Origin: an uncultured Lachnospiraceae bacterium
GTDB taxonomy: Bacteria > Bacillota > Clostridia > Lachnospirales > Lachnospiraceae
Reading direction: 5' to 3'
Length of the DNA stretch: 11,441 nucleotides
Assembly (NCBI GenBank): GCA_944376975.1
Contig: CALWEE010000034.1
Coordinates: forward strand, 1 to 11,441
Numbering within the stretch: the first letter of the stretch is position 1; every line of letters begins with the position of its first letter. Shown here in pieces: positions 1 to 5,804 of the stretch. Both the position numbers and the translations under genes were made by a program. The notes beneath the pieces were generated by a model. The model had not been told where the DNA came from and made no database searches. It worked only from the letters and a program-made list of their open reading frames with translations.

Positions 1-746
1 TGATCTTATATAAATTCCCGGTGGATACCCTTCTGATGCCTGACGAGGGCAAAGATACCCGGACATATGAAGACGTGGTCCAGGTGGTGGAAGATAAGGC
101 GATCCACCGCGTGGATCCGGATCAGGGCGACGTGTATCCGCTGGGGAGCGCGTCCTTTACCGTGGTCTCAGCCAATGAGACGTACGATGACGTGAATGAC
201 GCGTCCATCGGGATACGCCTGTCCTTCGGGGAAACCGATTTCCTTTTCTGCGGCGATGCCGGCAGGGACGCGGAAGACGATATGCTGGCTTCCGGCGAGG
301 AGCTGGAGGCGGAAGTCTATAAGGTGAGCCATCATGGCAGCAGCACGTCTTCCCAGGCGGAGTTCCTGGACGCCATGGACCCGGAGTACGCGGTGATCTC
401 CTGCGGCGAAGACAACGATTACGGGCATCCCCATAAAGAAGTGATGGCCCGCCTCGAAGAACGGCACGTGAAGGTTTTCCGGACCGACGAGCAGGGCAGT
501 ATCGTGGCGGTGACCGACGGGGAGCATATCACCTGGAGCAGCGGCCCTGCCTCCGGGGACGAGGACGCGGAGGTCGGGACAGAAAAAGAAGCGTCCTATG
601 TGCTGAATACGAACACGAAAAAGTTCCACCGGCCGGACTGCGGCGGCGCGGCGGACATCAGTGAAAAGAACCGGCAGGTGAGCCATAAGGACAGGGAAGA
701 ACTGATACAGGAGGGCTACAGCCCGTGCGGCAGATGCGATCCGTGA
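1..746 (+). CDS. ComEC-like MBL-fold hydrolase, 3' part (5' truncated by window)
   Basis: The reading frame is open from position 3 and stops with TGA at 744-746, so the true start lies upstream; the in-frame GTG at 21 is not a credible start because the N-terminal half of the fold is missing. What remains is the C-terminal half of a metallo-beta-lactamase-fold hydrolase of the ComEC/Rec2-related type. Visible hallmarks are the FCGDAG motif, the VSHHGSSTSS metal-binding segment, and the GHPHKEV stretch followed by the FRTDEQGSI strand. The catalytic HxHxDH motif would be outside the window. After an acidic linker comes a tail with the pattern FHRPDCG ... SPCGRCDP, a short cysteine-containing C-terminal domain often attached to secreted MBL or nuclease proteins of Firmicutes. 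These proteins are usually exported. The physiological substrate is unknown; an extracellular phosphodiesterase or nuclease role is an inference from the family. Confidence 0.85.
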   Translation, partial: ILYKFPVDTLLMPDEGKDTRTYEDVVQVVEDKAIHRVDPDQGDVYPLGSASFTVVSANETYDDVNDASIGIRLSFGETDFLFCGDAGRDAEDDMLASGEELEAEVYKVSHHGSSTSSQAEFLDAMDPEYAVISCGEDNDYGHPHKEVMARLEERHVKVFRTDEQGSIVAVTDGEHITWSSGPASGDEDAEVGTEKEASYVLNTNTKKFHRPDCGGAADISEKNRQVSHKDREELIQEGYSPCGRCDP

Positions 747-772
747 CCGGCGCGGCTGTCTGGTTTCGCCTC

Positions 773-801
773 TTGAAATCCGCGGACAGATGTGATACTA
801 T
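773..801 (+). promoter_or_regulatory. sigma-70-type promoter of the TPP-controlled operon
   Basis: TTGAAA at 773-778 and TACTAT at 796-801 are separated by 17 bp. They lie between the end of the MBL gene and the TPP aptamer, which places transcription start near 808. This is the expected position for the promoter of the riboswitch-controlled leader. It is a pattern match only. Confidence 0.65.
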
Positions 802-825
802 AGATTTTGTAAAAATTGCACAACA

Positions 826-920
826 AGTAACGGGGTGCTGGCGGTAAGCCGGCTGAGATTTGGACTGTTCCGTCCATGACCCATTGAACCTGTTGGATAA
901 TGCCATCGGAGGGAAAACTT
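826..920 (+). promoter_or_regulatory. TPP riboswitch (THI element)
   Basis: The aptamer core is recognisable at sequence level: GGGGTGCTGG at 832-841, CTGAGA at 853-858, GACCC at 878-882, TTGAACCTG at 884-892, TGGATAATGCCA at 894-905 and CGGAGGGAA at 907-915. These are the conserved P2-P5 and junction segments of the thiamin pyrophosphate riboswitch. An intrinsic terminator follows at 941-970, so control is probably transcriptional: TPP binding would favour the terminator and shut off the downstream transporter operon. The aptamer predicts that the downstream genes import thiamine or a thiamine precursor. Confidence 0.97.
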
Positions 921-940
921 GTATCAGGCGATATCTTGGA

Positions 941-970
941 CCGCTCCGCGCGCAGAGGAGCGGTTTTTTT
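941..970 (+). terminator. riboswitch expression-platform terminator
   Basis: CCGCTCC at 941-947 pairs perfectly with GGAGCGG at 957-963 across a 9-nt loop, followed directly by seven T residues (964-970). It sits 20 nt after the TPP aptamer and 116 nt before the first transporter gene. That is the usual place for the regulated terminator of a transcriptional TPP riboswitch. No other gene or clear site is visible between 971 and the ribosome binding site at about 1070. Confidence 0.92.
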
Positions 971-1086
971 AGTGCCCCGGGCCCGGGATAAAAGGACCGC
1001 TACGGCTCGCGCCGCGCCGGCCGGACGCCGCCTGCCTTACTCCTGGTATTCGCAAGAACAAAAACCAATAAGGAGGAATCTGAAAC

Positions 1087-1701
1087 ATGAAAACAAAAGC
1101 ATGGGAATTGAAGGACATTATCATGATGGCCATTTTAGGGGTGGTCTTTTCCGCCGTGTATCTGGCCGTATTCGATGGAGGCGTGATGCTTTCCACACTT
1201 CTGACGCCCACGGGTCTGTCCAACTTTTCTTTTGAGATCATTTACGGCGTATGGTTCATGGCGGCGACCCTGGCCGCTTACATCATCCGCAAGCCGGGCG
1301 TGGCGCTGGTGACCGAGATGCTGGCGTCGGCCATCGAACTTCTGATGGGCAATTCCGGCGGGCTGACGGTGGTATTGACCGGCGCGATCCAGGGAGCCGG
1401 GGCTGAGCTGGTCTTTGCCCTGTTCCGCTATAAAAAATGGGACCTGGCGTCCATGTCCCTGGCCGGTATGCTGTCGGCTGTCTTTATCTTTATTTACGAG
1501 CTGTTTTATCTGAACTATATCGAACTGGCGCCCACCATGCTCATGGCCCAGCTGGCTGTCCGTTTTGTCAGCGCCATCGTCTTCTCCGGCGTGATCTGCA
1601 AGCTTGCCGGGGATGGTCTGGCAAAGACCGGCGTTGTGAAAAGCTATGCCATTGGAGCCAAGGCGGACACCGGAAAGATCTATGATGAGGAGGATGAATG
1701 A
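1087..1701 (+). CDS. ykoE: ECF transporter S component, YkoE family (HMP/thiamine precursor)
   Basis: This 204-residue hydrophobic membrane protein is the substrate-binding S component of an energy-coupling-factor transporter. It resembles B. subtilis YkoE: an N-terminal WELKDIIMMAILGVVFSAVYL segment, then YGVWFMAATLAAYIIRKPG, the EMLASAIELLMGNSGG loop and the QGAGAELVFALFRYKKW region, which together make about five to six membrane segments. YkoE proteins are assigned to uptake of hydroxymethylpyrimidine or thiamine from their TPP-riboswitch control and neighbours. The start is supported by AAGGAGG at 1070-1076. The gene is first in an operon behind a TPP riboswitch and overlaps the next gene at ATGATG (1698-1703). 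Its ATPase and EcfT partners are encoded two and three genes downstream, so this is a dedicated (group I) ECF system. Confidence 0.93.
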   Translation: MKTKAWELKDIIMMAILGVVFSAVYLAVFDGGVMLSTLLTPTGLSNFSFEIIYGVWFMAATLAAYIIRKPGVALVTEMLASAIELLMGNSGGLTVVLTGAIQGAGAELVFALFRYKKWDLASMSLAGMLSAVFIFIYELFYLNYIELAPTMLMAQLAVRFVSAIVFSGVICKLAGDGLAKTGVVKSYAIGAKADTGKIYDEEDE

Positions 1702-2582
1702 TGGATACGTTAAAAGTTGTTCTGGACTGGTTCCCCAATACGAACCACACCGGTTTTCTGCTGGCGCAGAAACGGGGCTGGTATAAAGAAGCCGGACTTG
1801 AAGTGGAGATATCCGGTGAAGTCCACGGCGATATGGATCTGCACGGCGCCGATTTTGTATGCGGCCCTGAGATCGCCATGCTGGAATGTATGGAGAGAGG
1901 CATCGGCATGACGGCGGTGGCTGTCATGACCCAGAAATGCGATTCCGGTATCGTATCGCTGAAAGAAGCCGGCATCACCCGGCCGAAGGAACTGGAAGGC
2001 AAGCGGCTGACCCACTGGACGCCGGCATGGTTCCATGCCGCCATCGGCCGTGTCGTAGCCGCCGACGGCGGAGATTATTCCAAAGTCAACCTGGTCAATA
2101 TGGACGTGGGCGATATCGTGGCGACACTGGGCCATGTGGCGGACGCCACATGGGTATATGAGAACTGGGAAAACCAGGTGCTCATCGAAGCCGGAAAAGA
2201 GATCAATTATTTCAATCTGGGCGACGTGGATCCCATCTTTGATTTCTGCGCGCCGGCCATGGCCGCGTCCCACAAAGTACTCAAGGAGAAGCCGGACGCC
2301 GTCCGCCGTTTCCTCAACGTTCTGGACCGGGCTTACCAGGAAGTGGCGAAAGATCCGGAGCATACCGTCCTTGAAGTCCGGGATATGCTCCCCGCGGACG
2401 CGACAGACGCGCTGCTGATCCGCAGTCAGAAACATCTGGCGCCCATCTTTTTGGATAAAGACGGACACTGGGGACGGATCGAAGCGAAGCGTTGGGACCG
2501 CATGGCGGATTTCCTCGTGGAGAACGGCGTGATCTCCAGACGCCGGGAGAATGAATATACAAACGAGTATTTTAATTTATGA
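1701..2582 (+). CDS. THI5/NMT1-like thiamine-precursor binding protein without signal peptide
   Basis: A protein of about 293 residues of the NMT1/THI5-like (ThiY) family. The N terminus DTLKVVLDWFPNTNHTG and the GWYKEAGLEVEI segment match the start of the mature periplasmic-binding fold, and the C-terminal YTNEYF motif is also typical. It probably binds a pyrimidine precursor of thiamine (formylaminopyrimidine or HMP). There is no signal peptide or lipobox: the fold begins at residue 2, and a TGA at 1695-1697 blocks any upstream extension, so the protein should be cytoplasmic. In a by-eye comparison with yeast Thi5, the PLP lysine and histidine-donor positions appear to be Gly and Ala (in GADFVCGPEIAML), so HMP synthesis is unlikely. 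GAGGAGG at 1687-1693 favours ATG 1701 over ATG 1698. The gene overlaps ykoE upstream and the ATPase gene downstream (ATGA). Confidence 0.88.
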   Translation: MDTLKVVLDWFPNTNHTGFLLAQKRGWYKEAGLEVEISGEVHGDMDLHGADFVCGPEIAMLECMERGIGMTAVAVMTQKCDSGIVSLKEAGITRPKELEGKRLTHWTPAWFHAAIGRVVAADGGDYSKVNLVNMDVGDIVATLGHVADATWVYENWENQVLIEAGKEINYFNLGDVDPIFDFCAPAMAASHKVLKEKPDAVRRFLNVLDRAYQEVAKDPEHTVLEVRDMLPADATDALLIRSQKHLAPIFLDKDGHWGRIEAKRWDRMADFLVENGVISRRRENEYTNEYFNL

Positions 2583-4006
2583 GCATTCAGTTAGATCATA
2601 TCCATTTTACGTATTTTGAAGACCGGAAGGATCTGCTGCCCGGGTTCAGCGCGTCCTTTTCATCTTCCGAGATCACGGTGCTCACCGGGGCTTCCGGCTG
2701 CGGGAAATCCACGCTGCTCTATCTGGCGGCGGGGATCTATCCCCACGGCGCCGGGATCCTCAGGGAAGGCACGGTGCGGGTGGAAGGCGAAGATCCGGCG
2801 AAGCTTACGCCGCCCAGGCGATGCGCCCTTGTGGGCATGATGTTCCAGAACCCGGAGCTCCAGTTCTGCATGGATACGGTAAAGAATGAGCTGGTCTTCT
2901 GCCTGGAAAATATCTGCATGGATCCGTCCGATATGGATGGCGTGATCGACGAAGCGCTGGAATTTTCCGGCGTCCTTCATCTGAAAGAGCGGACGCTGAT
3001 CAGCCTTTCCGGCGGCGAACGGCAGAAAGTCATGCTGGCCTGCCTCATGGCCTTGCGGCCGAAATGGCTTTTGCTGGACGAACCTTTCGCCAATATCGAC
3101 GATCGGTCCGCGCGGACGATCGCGGCCAAATTAAAAGAGATGAACCGGGTGTACGGGACAGGCATACTGGCGGTGGACCATCGGCTGGACAACTGGCTGG
3201 AAGCGGCCGATACGATAAGGGTCATGGAGGACGGACAGCTGCGTCCGGAGGTCATGACGCCCGACAGCCTGGATCCGGACGTGCTGGAGAGCCTCGGCGT
3301 GATCGTCCCGGGCCATTCCTACAGGCCGGATATCCCGCCGGTAAAAGAAGGAAAGACCGTCCTTACCCTGGAACACCTTTCTGTACATCATAAAAACGAA
3401 CCGGTCCTGACCGATGTGACCGCCGCGTTTAAAGCCGGCCATATCTATGCCATCGTGGGACCGTCCGGCTGCGGGAAAAGCACGTTGTTCGGCGCCCTTT
3501 CCGGCATATTCCCTTATAAGGGGAAAGCGTTCCTGGAAGGAAAAGACTTGAAAAAACTGAAAAAAACCGATCTGGGAAAGATTGGGTTCGTTACCCAGAA
3601 TCCGCAGGATCAGTTTGTGGCGGACACGGTACGGGACGAGATCATGGTGGGGCTTAAAGATAAAGATACGGCGCCCCAGGTAAGCGAACAGGTCCTGCGG
3701 GGCATACGTCTGTGGCGTTACCGGGACATTTCCCCCTATATGCTCAGCCAGGGGCAGCAAAGACGGCTGGGCGTGGCCGCCCTTATGGCTTACGACTGCC
3801 ATATGCTTGTCTGCGATGAACCGACTTACGCCCAGGACCGGCGCAATACCAAAGCGATCATGGACGGCCTGTGTTCCCAGGCCCGGGAGCGGGGCGTGGC
3901 GCTTTTGTTTTCCACCCACGACCGCCAGCTTGCCGCGGATTACGCCGACGAAATATGGGAATTAAAGGAGGGATCTTTGCATGCGTTCCATCAATCCGGC
4001 CATTAA
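2579..4006 (+). CDS. ykoD: ECF transporter ATPase, two fused ABC domains (YkoD family)
   Basis: A 475-residue protein with two complete ABC ATPase domains that powers the ECF transporter as a fused EcfA-EcfA' pair. Domain 1 has Walker A GASGCGKST (residues 37-45), a Q-loop in MMFQNPELQF, signature LSGGERQ (from 143) and Walker B WLLLDEP (D167/E168). Domain 2 has Walker A GPSGCGKST (294-302), Q-loop VTQNPQDQF, a variant signature LSQGQQRR (from 389), and Walker B MLVCDEP (D413/E414). The fused layout is that of B. subtilis YkoD. The start codon overlaps the previous stop (ATGA, 2579-2582), indicating translational coupling, and the end overlaps the EcfT gene by 26 nt. The second signature has Gln for the first Gly of LSGGQ, which is tolerated in several ECF ATPases. 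Confidence 0.95.
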   Translation: MSIQLDHIHFTYFEDRKDLLPGFSASFSSSEITVLTGASGCGKSTLLYLAAGIYPHGAGILREGTVRVEGEDPAKLTPPRRCALVGMMFQNPELQFCMDTVKNELVFCLENICMDPSDMDGVIDEALEFSGVLHLKERTLISLSGGERQKVMLACLMALRPKWLLLDEPFANIDDRSARTIAAKLKEMNRVYGTGILAVDHRLDNWLEAADTIRVMEDGQLRPEVMTPDSLDPDVLESLGVIVPGHSYRPDIPPVKEGKTVLTLEHLSVHHKNEPVLTDVTAAFKAGHIYAIVGPSGCGKSTLFGALSGIFPYKGKAFLEGKDLKKLKKTDLGKIGFVTQNPQDQFVADTVRDEIMVGLKDKDTAPQVSEQVLRGIRLWRYRDISPYMLSQGQQRRLGVAALMAYDCHMLVCDEPTYAQDRRNTKAIMDGLCSQARERGVALLFSTHDRQLAADYADEIWELKEGSLHAFHQSGH

Positions 4007-4682
4007 GTTCGTCAGCCTTCTGGCCATGACGTTTTTTCTGGCCTACCGCTTCGATCCCGTTTTGAATTTTGCCGTATTCTTTTTGTCGCTGGTCATCCTG
4101 ATCGCTTCCGGCGTGGGGATAAAACGGCTGTGCCTGTTCATGATCCCCGTGCTGATCGTGGCGGCGGGCATGTTTTTTACCGGCTACCGGTTTTCCGCCG
4201 GCCATTCCATGCCGGTCACCGCGGACGCTTTCCTCGTCTCCGATTCCCGGTGGTGGAACGGACTGGCCCAGGCCGGCCGGGTACTGGCCTACGGCGGACT
4301 GGGATTCGTGTTTGCCCTGACCACGGATCGCCTGTTTTTGATCCGGTCATTTAAAGACCAGTTCCATCTGCCCCAGATCTTTGTGTACGGCCTTCTGGCG
4401 GCATGGGGCATCGTTCCTCATATGATGCAGGAGTATAAGCGGACGCGGGCCGCTTTCCGGGCAAGGGGGCTTTCGGTCTTGCCTGTGTCGCCGGCGCTTT
4501 TAAAACCGCTGTTGATCAAATCGGTGCGCTGGTCGGAGGAACTGGCTATCGCCATGGAATCCAAAGGGTTTTCCGGCCACGAGAAGCGGACTGATTACGC
4601 GCCGGTGAAAGTCCGGATAAGGGACTTTTTCTTCCTTGCCGCCTGCGTGGCATTGATGGTAGCCGCGGCGTTTTTAAGATAA
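3981..4682 (+). CDS. ykoC: ECF transporter transmembrane protein EcfT (YkoC family)
   Basis: A 233-residue integral membrane protein that links the S component to the ATPase. The N terminus starts RSINPAIKFVSLLAMTFFLAYRF, typical of EcfT/CbiQ proteins, and is followed by several hydrophobic segments and a C-terminal helix (FFFLAACVALMVAAAF). Two cytoplasmic coupling motifs are visible: A161-R162-G163 in AAFRARGLS and S194-K195-G196 in MESKGF, the X-R-G motifs that dock onto the ATPase dimer. ATG at 3981 is preceded by AAAGGAGG at 3964-3971 with good spacing and overlaps the end of the ATPase gene by 26 nt. It is the last gene of the TPP-regulated operon; a strong hairpin follows 43 nt after the stop. 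Confidence 0.93.
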   Translation: MRSINPAIKFVSLLAMTFFLAYRFDPVLNFAVFFLSLVILIASGVGIKRLCLFMIPVLIVAAGMFFTGYRFSAGHSMPVTADAFLVSDSRWWNGLAQAGRVLAYGGLGFVFALTTDRLFLIRSFKDQFHLPQIFVYGLLAAWGIVPHMMQEYKRTRAAFRARGLSVLPVSPALLKPLLIKSVRWSEELAIAMESKGFSGHEKRTDYAPVKVRIRDFFFLAACVALMVAAAFLR

Positions 4683-4725
4683 GACGCGCCAACGGAAAAT
4701 GGATATACGATCTGACCATACAGGA

Positions 4726-4766
4726 GCTGCCGCGAAAGCAGATGGGCGATCTGCTTTCGCGGCAGC
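4726..4766. terminator. perfect 18-bp hairpin after the ECF operon
   Basis: The arms at 4726-4743 and 4749-4766 are exact reverse complements (starting GCTGCCGCGAAAGCAGAT) around a 5-nt loop GGGCG. It lies 43 nt after the EcfT stop, where a 3'-end structure for the operon would be expected. Neither side has a proper U tract (TTCACGTTATTTTG follows), so it is either a poor intrinsic terminator or an RNA-stabilising 3' hairpin. The small ORFs that cross it are not believable genes. Confidence 0.6.
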
Positions 4767-4858
4767 TTCACGTTATTTTGAGCGGCGGGCAGCGCTTCGG
4801 ATGGGAACCAGCGCCGGAATGAAGGCATTTCAGGCTTTTTTTGTGTTTTTTGTCTTGG

Positions 4859-4999
4859 CGACCGTATTTTTTCAGTCGCTTGACGGTTGCCAGAACAAAA
4901 TGCCATTTATCAACCGTCTTTTTTTCATGAGGTCACGGTTCCTCAGGAAAATTCAGTGATATAACCGTCTGATCCGGCGTGATTACACGGTTATATCAC
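4859..4999. repeat. three tandem ACCGT...ACGGT dyads, about 52-bp period
   Basis: The motif ACCGT occurs at 4861, 4913 and 4964, and its complement ACGGT at 4883, 4935 and 4987. This gives three dyads spaced 51-52 bp apart, each with 22-23 bp between arm starts. Arm length grows from about 7 bp with one G-U pair (4859-4889), through 6 bp (4912-4940), to a perfect 13 bp (4956-4968 with 4987-4999). Units one and two also share the following T tract and CAG/AAAAT context, so they look like diverged copies of one unit. The stretch 4683-5132 has no credible gene. Function unknown; operators, an attenuator or a small RNA are all possible. Confidence 0.55.
4882..4925 (+). terminator. terminator-like hairpin
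   Basis: GACGGTTG at 4882-4889 pairs with CAACCGTC at 4911-4918 over a 21-nt loop, followed by seven T residues (4919-4925). It would end transcripts that pass the 18-bp hairpin behind the ECF operon. The left arm could instead pair with ACCGT at 4861-4865, so alternative folds are possible. Confidence 0.5.
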
Positions 5000-5084
5000 C
5001 TGAAACATGTTCCTGATCCGTATAGCTCCTAAAAAAGTACCGTTATAATTCAAAAAAATCAATCTTCATCCGTATAGGCGGATC

Positions 5085-5110
5085 AAAAAACGGCTTTTAT
5101 ACCGTTTTTT
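5085..5110. terminator. A/T-flanked hairpin upstream of the pgsA-like promoter
   Basis: AAAAAACGG (5085-5093) and CCGTTTTTT (5102-5110) are exact reverse complements around an 8-nt loop. Because the stem ends in A and T runs, it could act weakly in both directions. It lies just before the next promoter and may insulate the two transcription units. Confidence 0.45.
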
Positions 5111-5132
5111 CGATTTCTTTACAGTCAAGCCA

Positions 5133-5161
5133 TTGATAAATAACCGATATCGGACTATAAT
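5133..5161 (+). promoter_or_regulatory. near-consensus promoter of the pgsA-like operon
   Basis: TTGATA (5133-5138), a 17-bp spacer and a perfect TATAAT (5156-5161) form a strong sigma-70/sigma-A-type promoter. Transcription should start near 5168, giving a leader of about 22 nt that contains the ribosome binding site AAGAGGAGG (about 5176-5184). The spacer contains the 10-bp palindrome CCGATATCGG (5144-5153), which could be an operator. Confidence 0.8.
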
Positions 5162-5189
5162 GCAACCAATACGACAAGAGGAGGATGTT

Positions 5190-5771
5190 ATGAAAACAGG
5201 ATCAAATGACAGAAAGAATACGCAGCGCAGGATATTGACCATACCCAATCTCATGTCTTTTTTCAGATTGTGCCTGATCCCGGTTTTTATATGGCTGTAT
5301 TGCGTGGAGAAAAACGCGCTGGCGACCGGGATCGTCCTGATCGTGTCCGGGCTGACCGATATGATGGACGGCTATGTGGCCAGACATTTTAATATGGTCA
5401 GCGACCTGGGCAAGATGCTCGATCCGGTGGCGGACAAGCTGACGCAGGTATCCATGCTGTTTTGCCTGTTTACCCGGTTCCCGCTGATGGGTGTACCGAT
5501 CGTGCTGATGTTTTTGAAAGAGATCTTCATGGGGATCACCGGCATACTTGTCATCCGCAAGACCGGCAGCGTATTCGGCGCCGACTGGCATGGGAAAGTG
5601 TCCACGTGCCTGCTTTACGCCATGATGATCCTGCATATATTCTGGACGGACATCCCGGGAAAGGTTTCAGACGTGTTGATCGGCCTGTGCACGGCCATGA
5701 TGTGCGTATCGCTGTTCCTGTACGGAAGCCACCACATACGCGTCCTGACGGGAAAGGACAAAGACCGGTAA
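5190..5771 (+). CDS. CDP-alcohol phosphatidyltransferase (PgsA/cardiolipin synthase-like)
   Basis: A membrane enzyme of 193 residues from the CDP-alcohol phosphatidyltransferase family. It transfers a phosphatidyl group from CDP-diacylglycerol to an alcohol, most likely glycerol-3-phosphate (phosphatidylglycerophosphate synthase) or phosphatidylglycerol. The family signature DG-x2-AR-x8-G-x3-D-x3-D is complete in DGYVARHFNMVSDLGKMLDP followed by VAD. The N terminus TIPNLMSFFRL and several hydrophobic helices fit a six-helix membrane enzyme. ATG 5190 is chosen because AGAGGAGG lies just upstream; an earlier in-frame ATG at 5133 falls inside the promoter and is rejected. The essential pgsA copy is usually near other housekeeping genes, so this may be a second paralogue; the exact acceptor cannot be decided from sequence alone. 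The next gene follows after 33 bp. Confidence 0.88.
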   Translation: MKTGSNDRKNTQRRILTIPNLMSFFRLCLIPVFIWLYCVEKNALATGIVLIVSGLTDMMDGYVARHFNMVSDLGKMLDPVADKLTQVSMLFCLFTRFPLMGVPIVLMFLKEIFMGITGILVIRKTGSVFGADWHGKVSTCLLYAMMILHIFWTDIPGKVSDVLIGLCTAMMCVSLFLYGSHHIRVLTGKDKDR

Positions 5772-5804
5772 GACCGGACGATATGAAAAAGGAGAAGAAC
5801 GGAT

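Noticed and set aside
900..1235. 111-codon open frame on the plus strand
   Set aside because: It runs through the TPP aptamer end, the terminator and the start of ykoE, and has no plausible protein features.
1710..2468. 252-codon open frame on the minus strand
   Set aside because: It is antisense to the THI5-like gene, has no ribosome binding site or recognisable motifs, and is explained by GC-rich third positions of the sense gene.
3131..3919. 262-codon open frame on the minus strand
   Set aside because: Antisense to the fused ECF ATPase, whose motifs are complete; the reverse product resembles no family.
4699..4959. 86-codon open frame after the ECF operon
   Set aside because: It crosses the perfect hairpin and the terminator-like dyad and has no ribosome binding site; low-complexity Phe-rich product.
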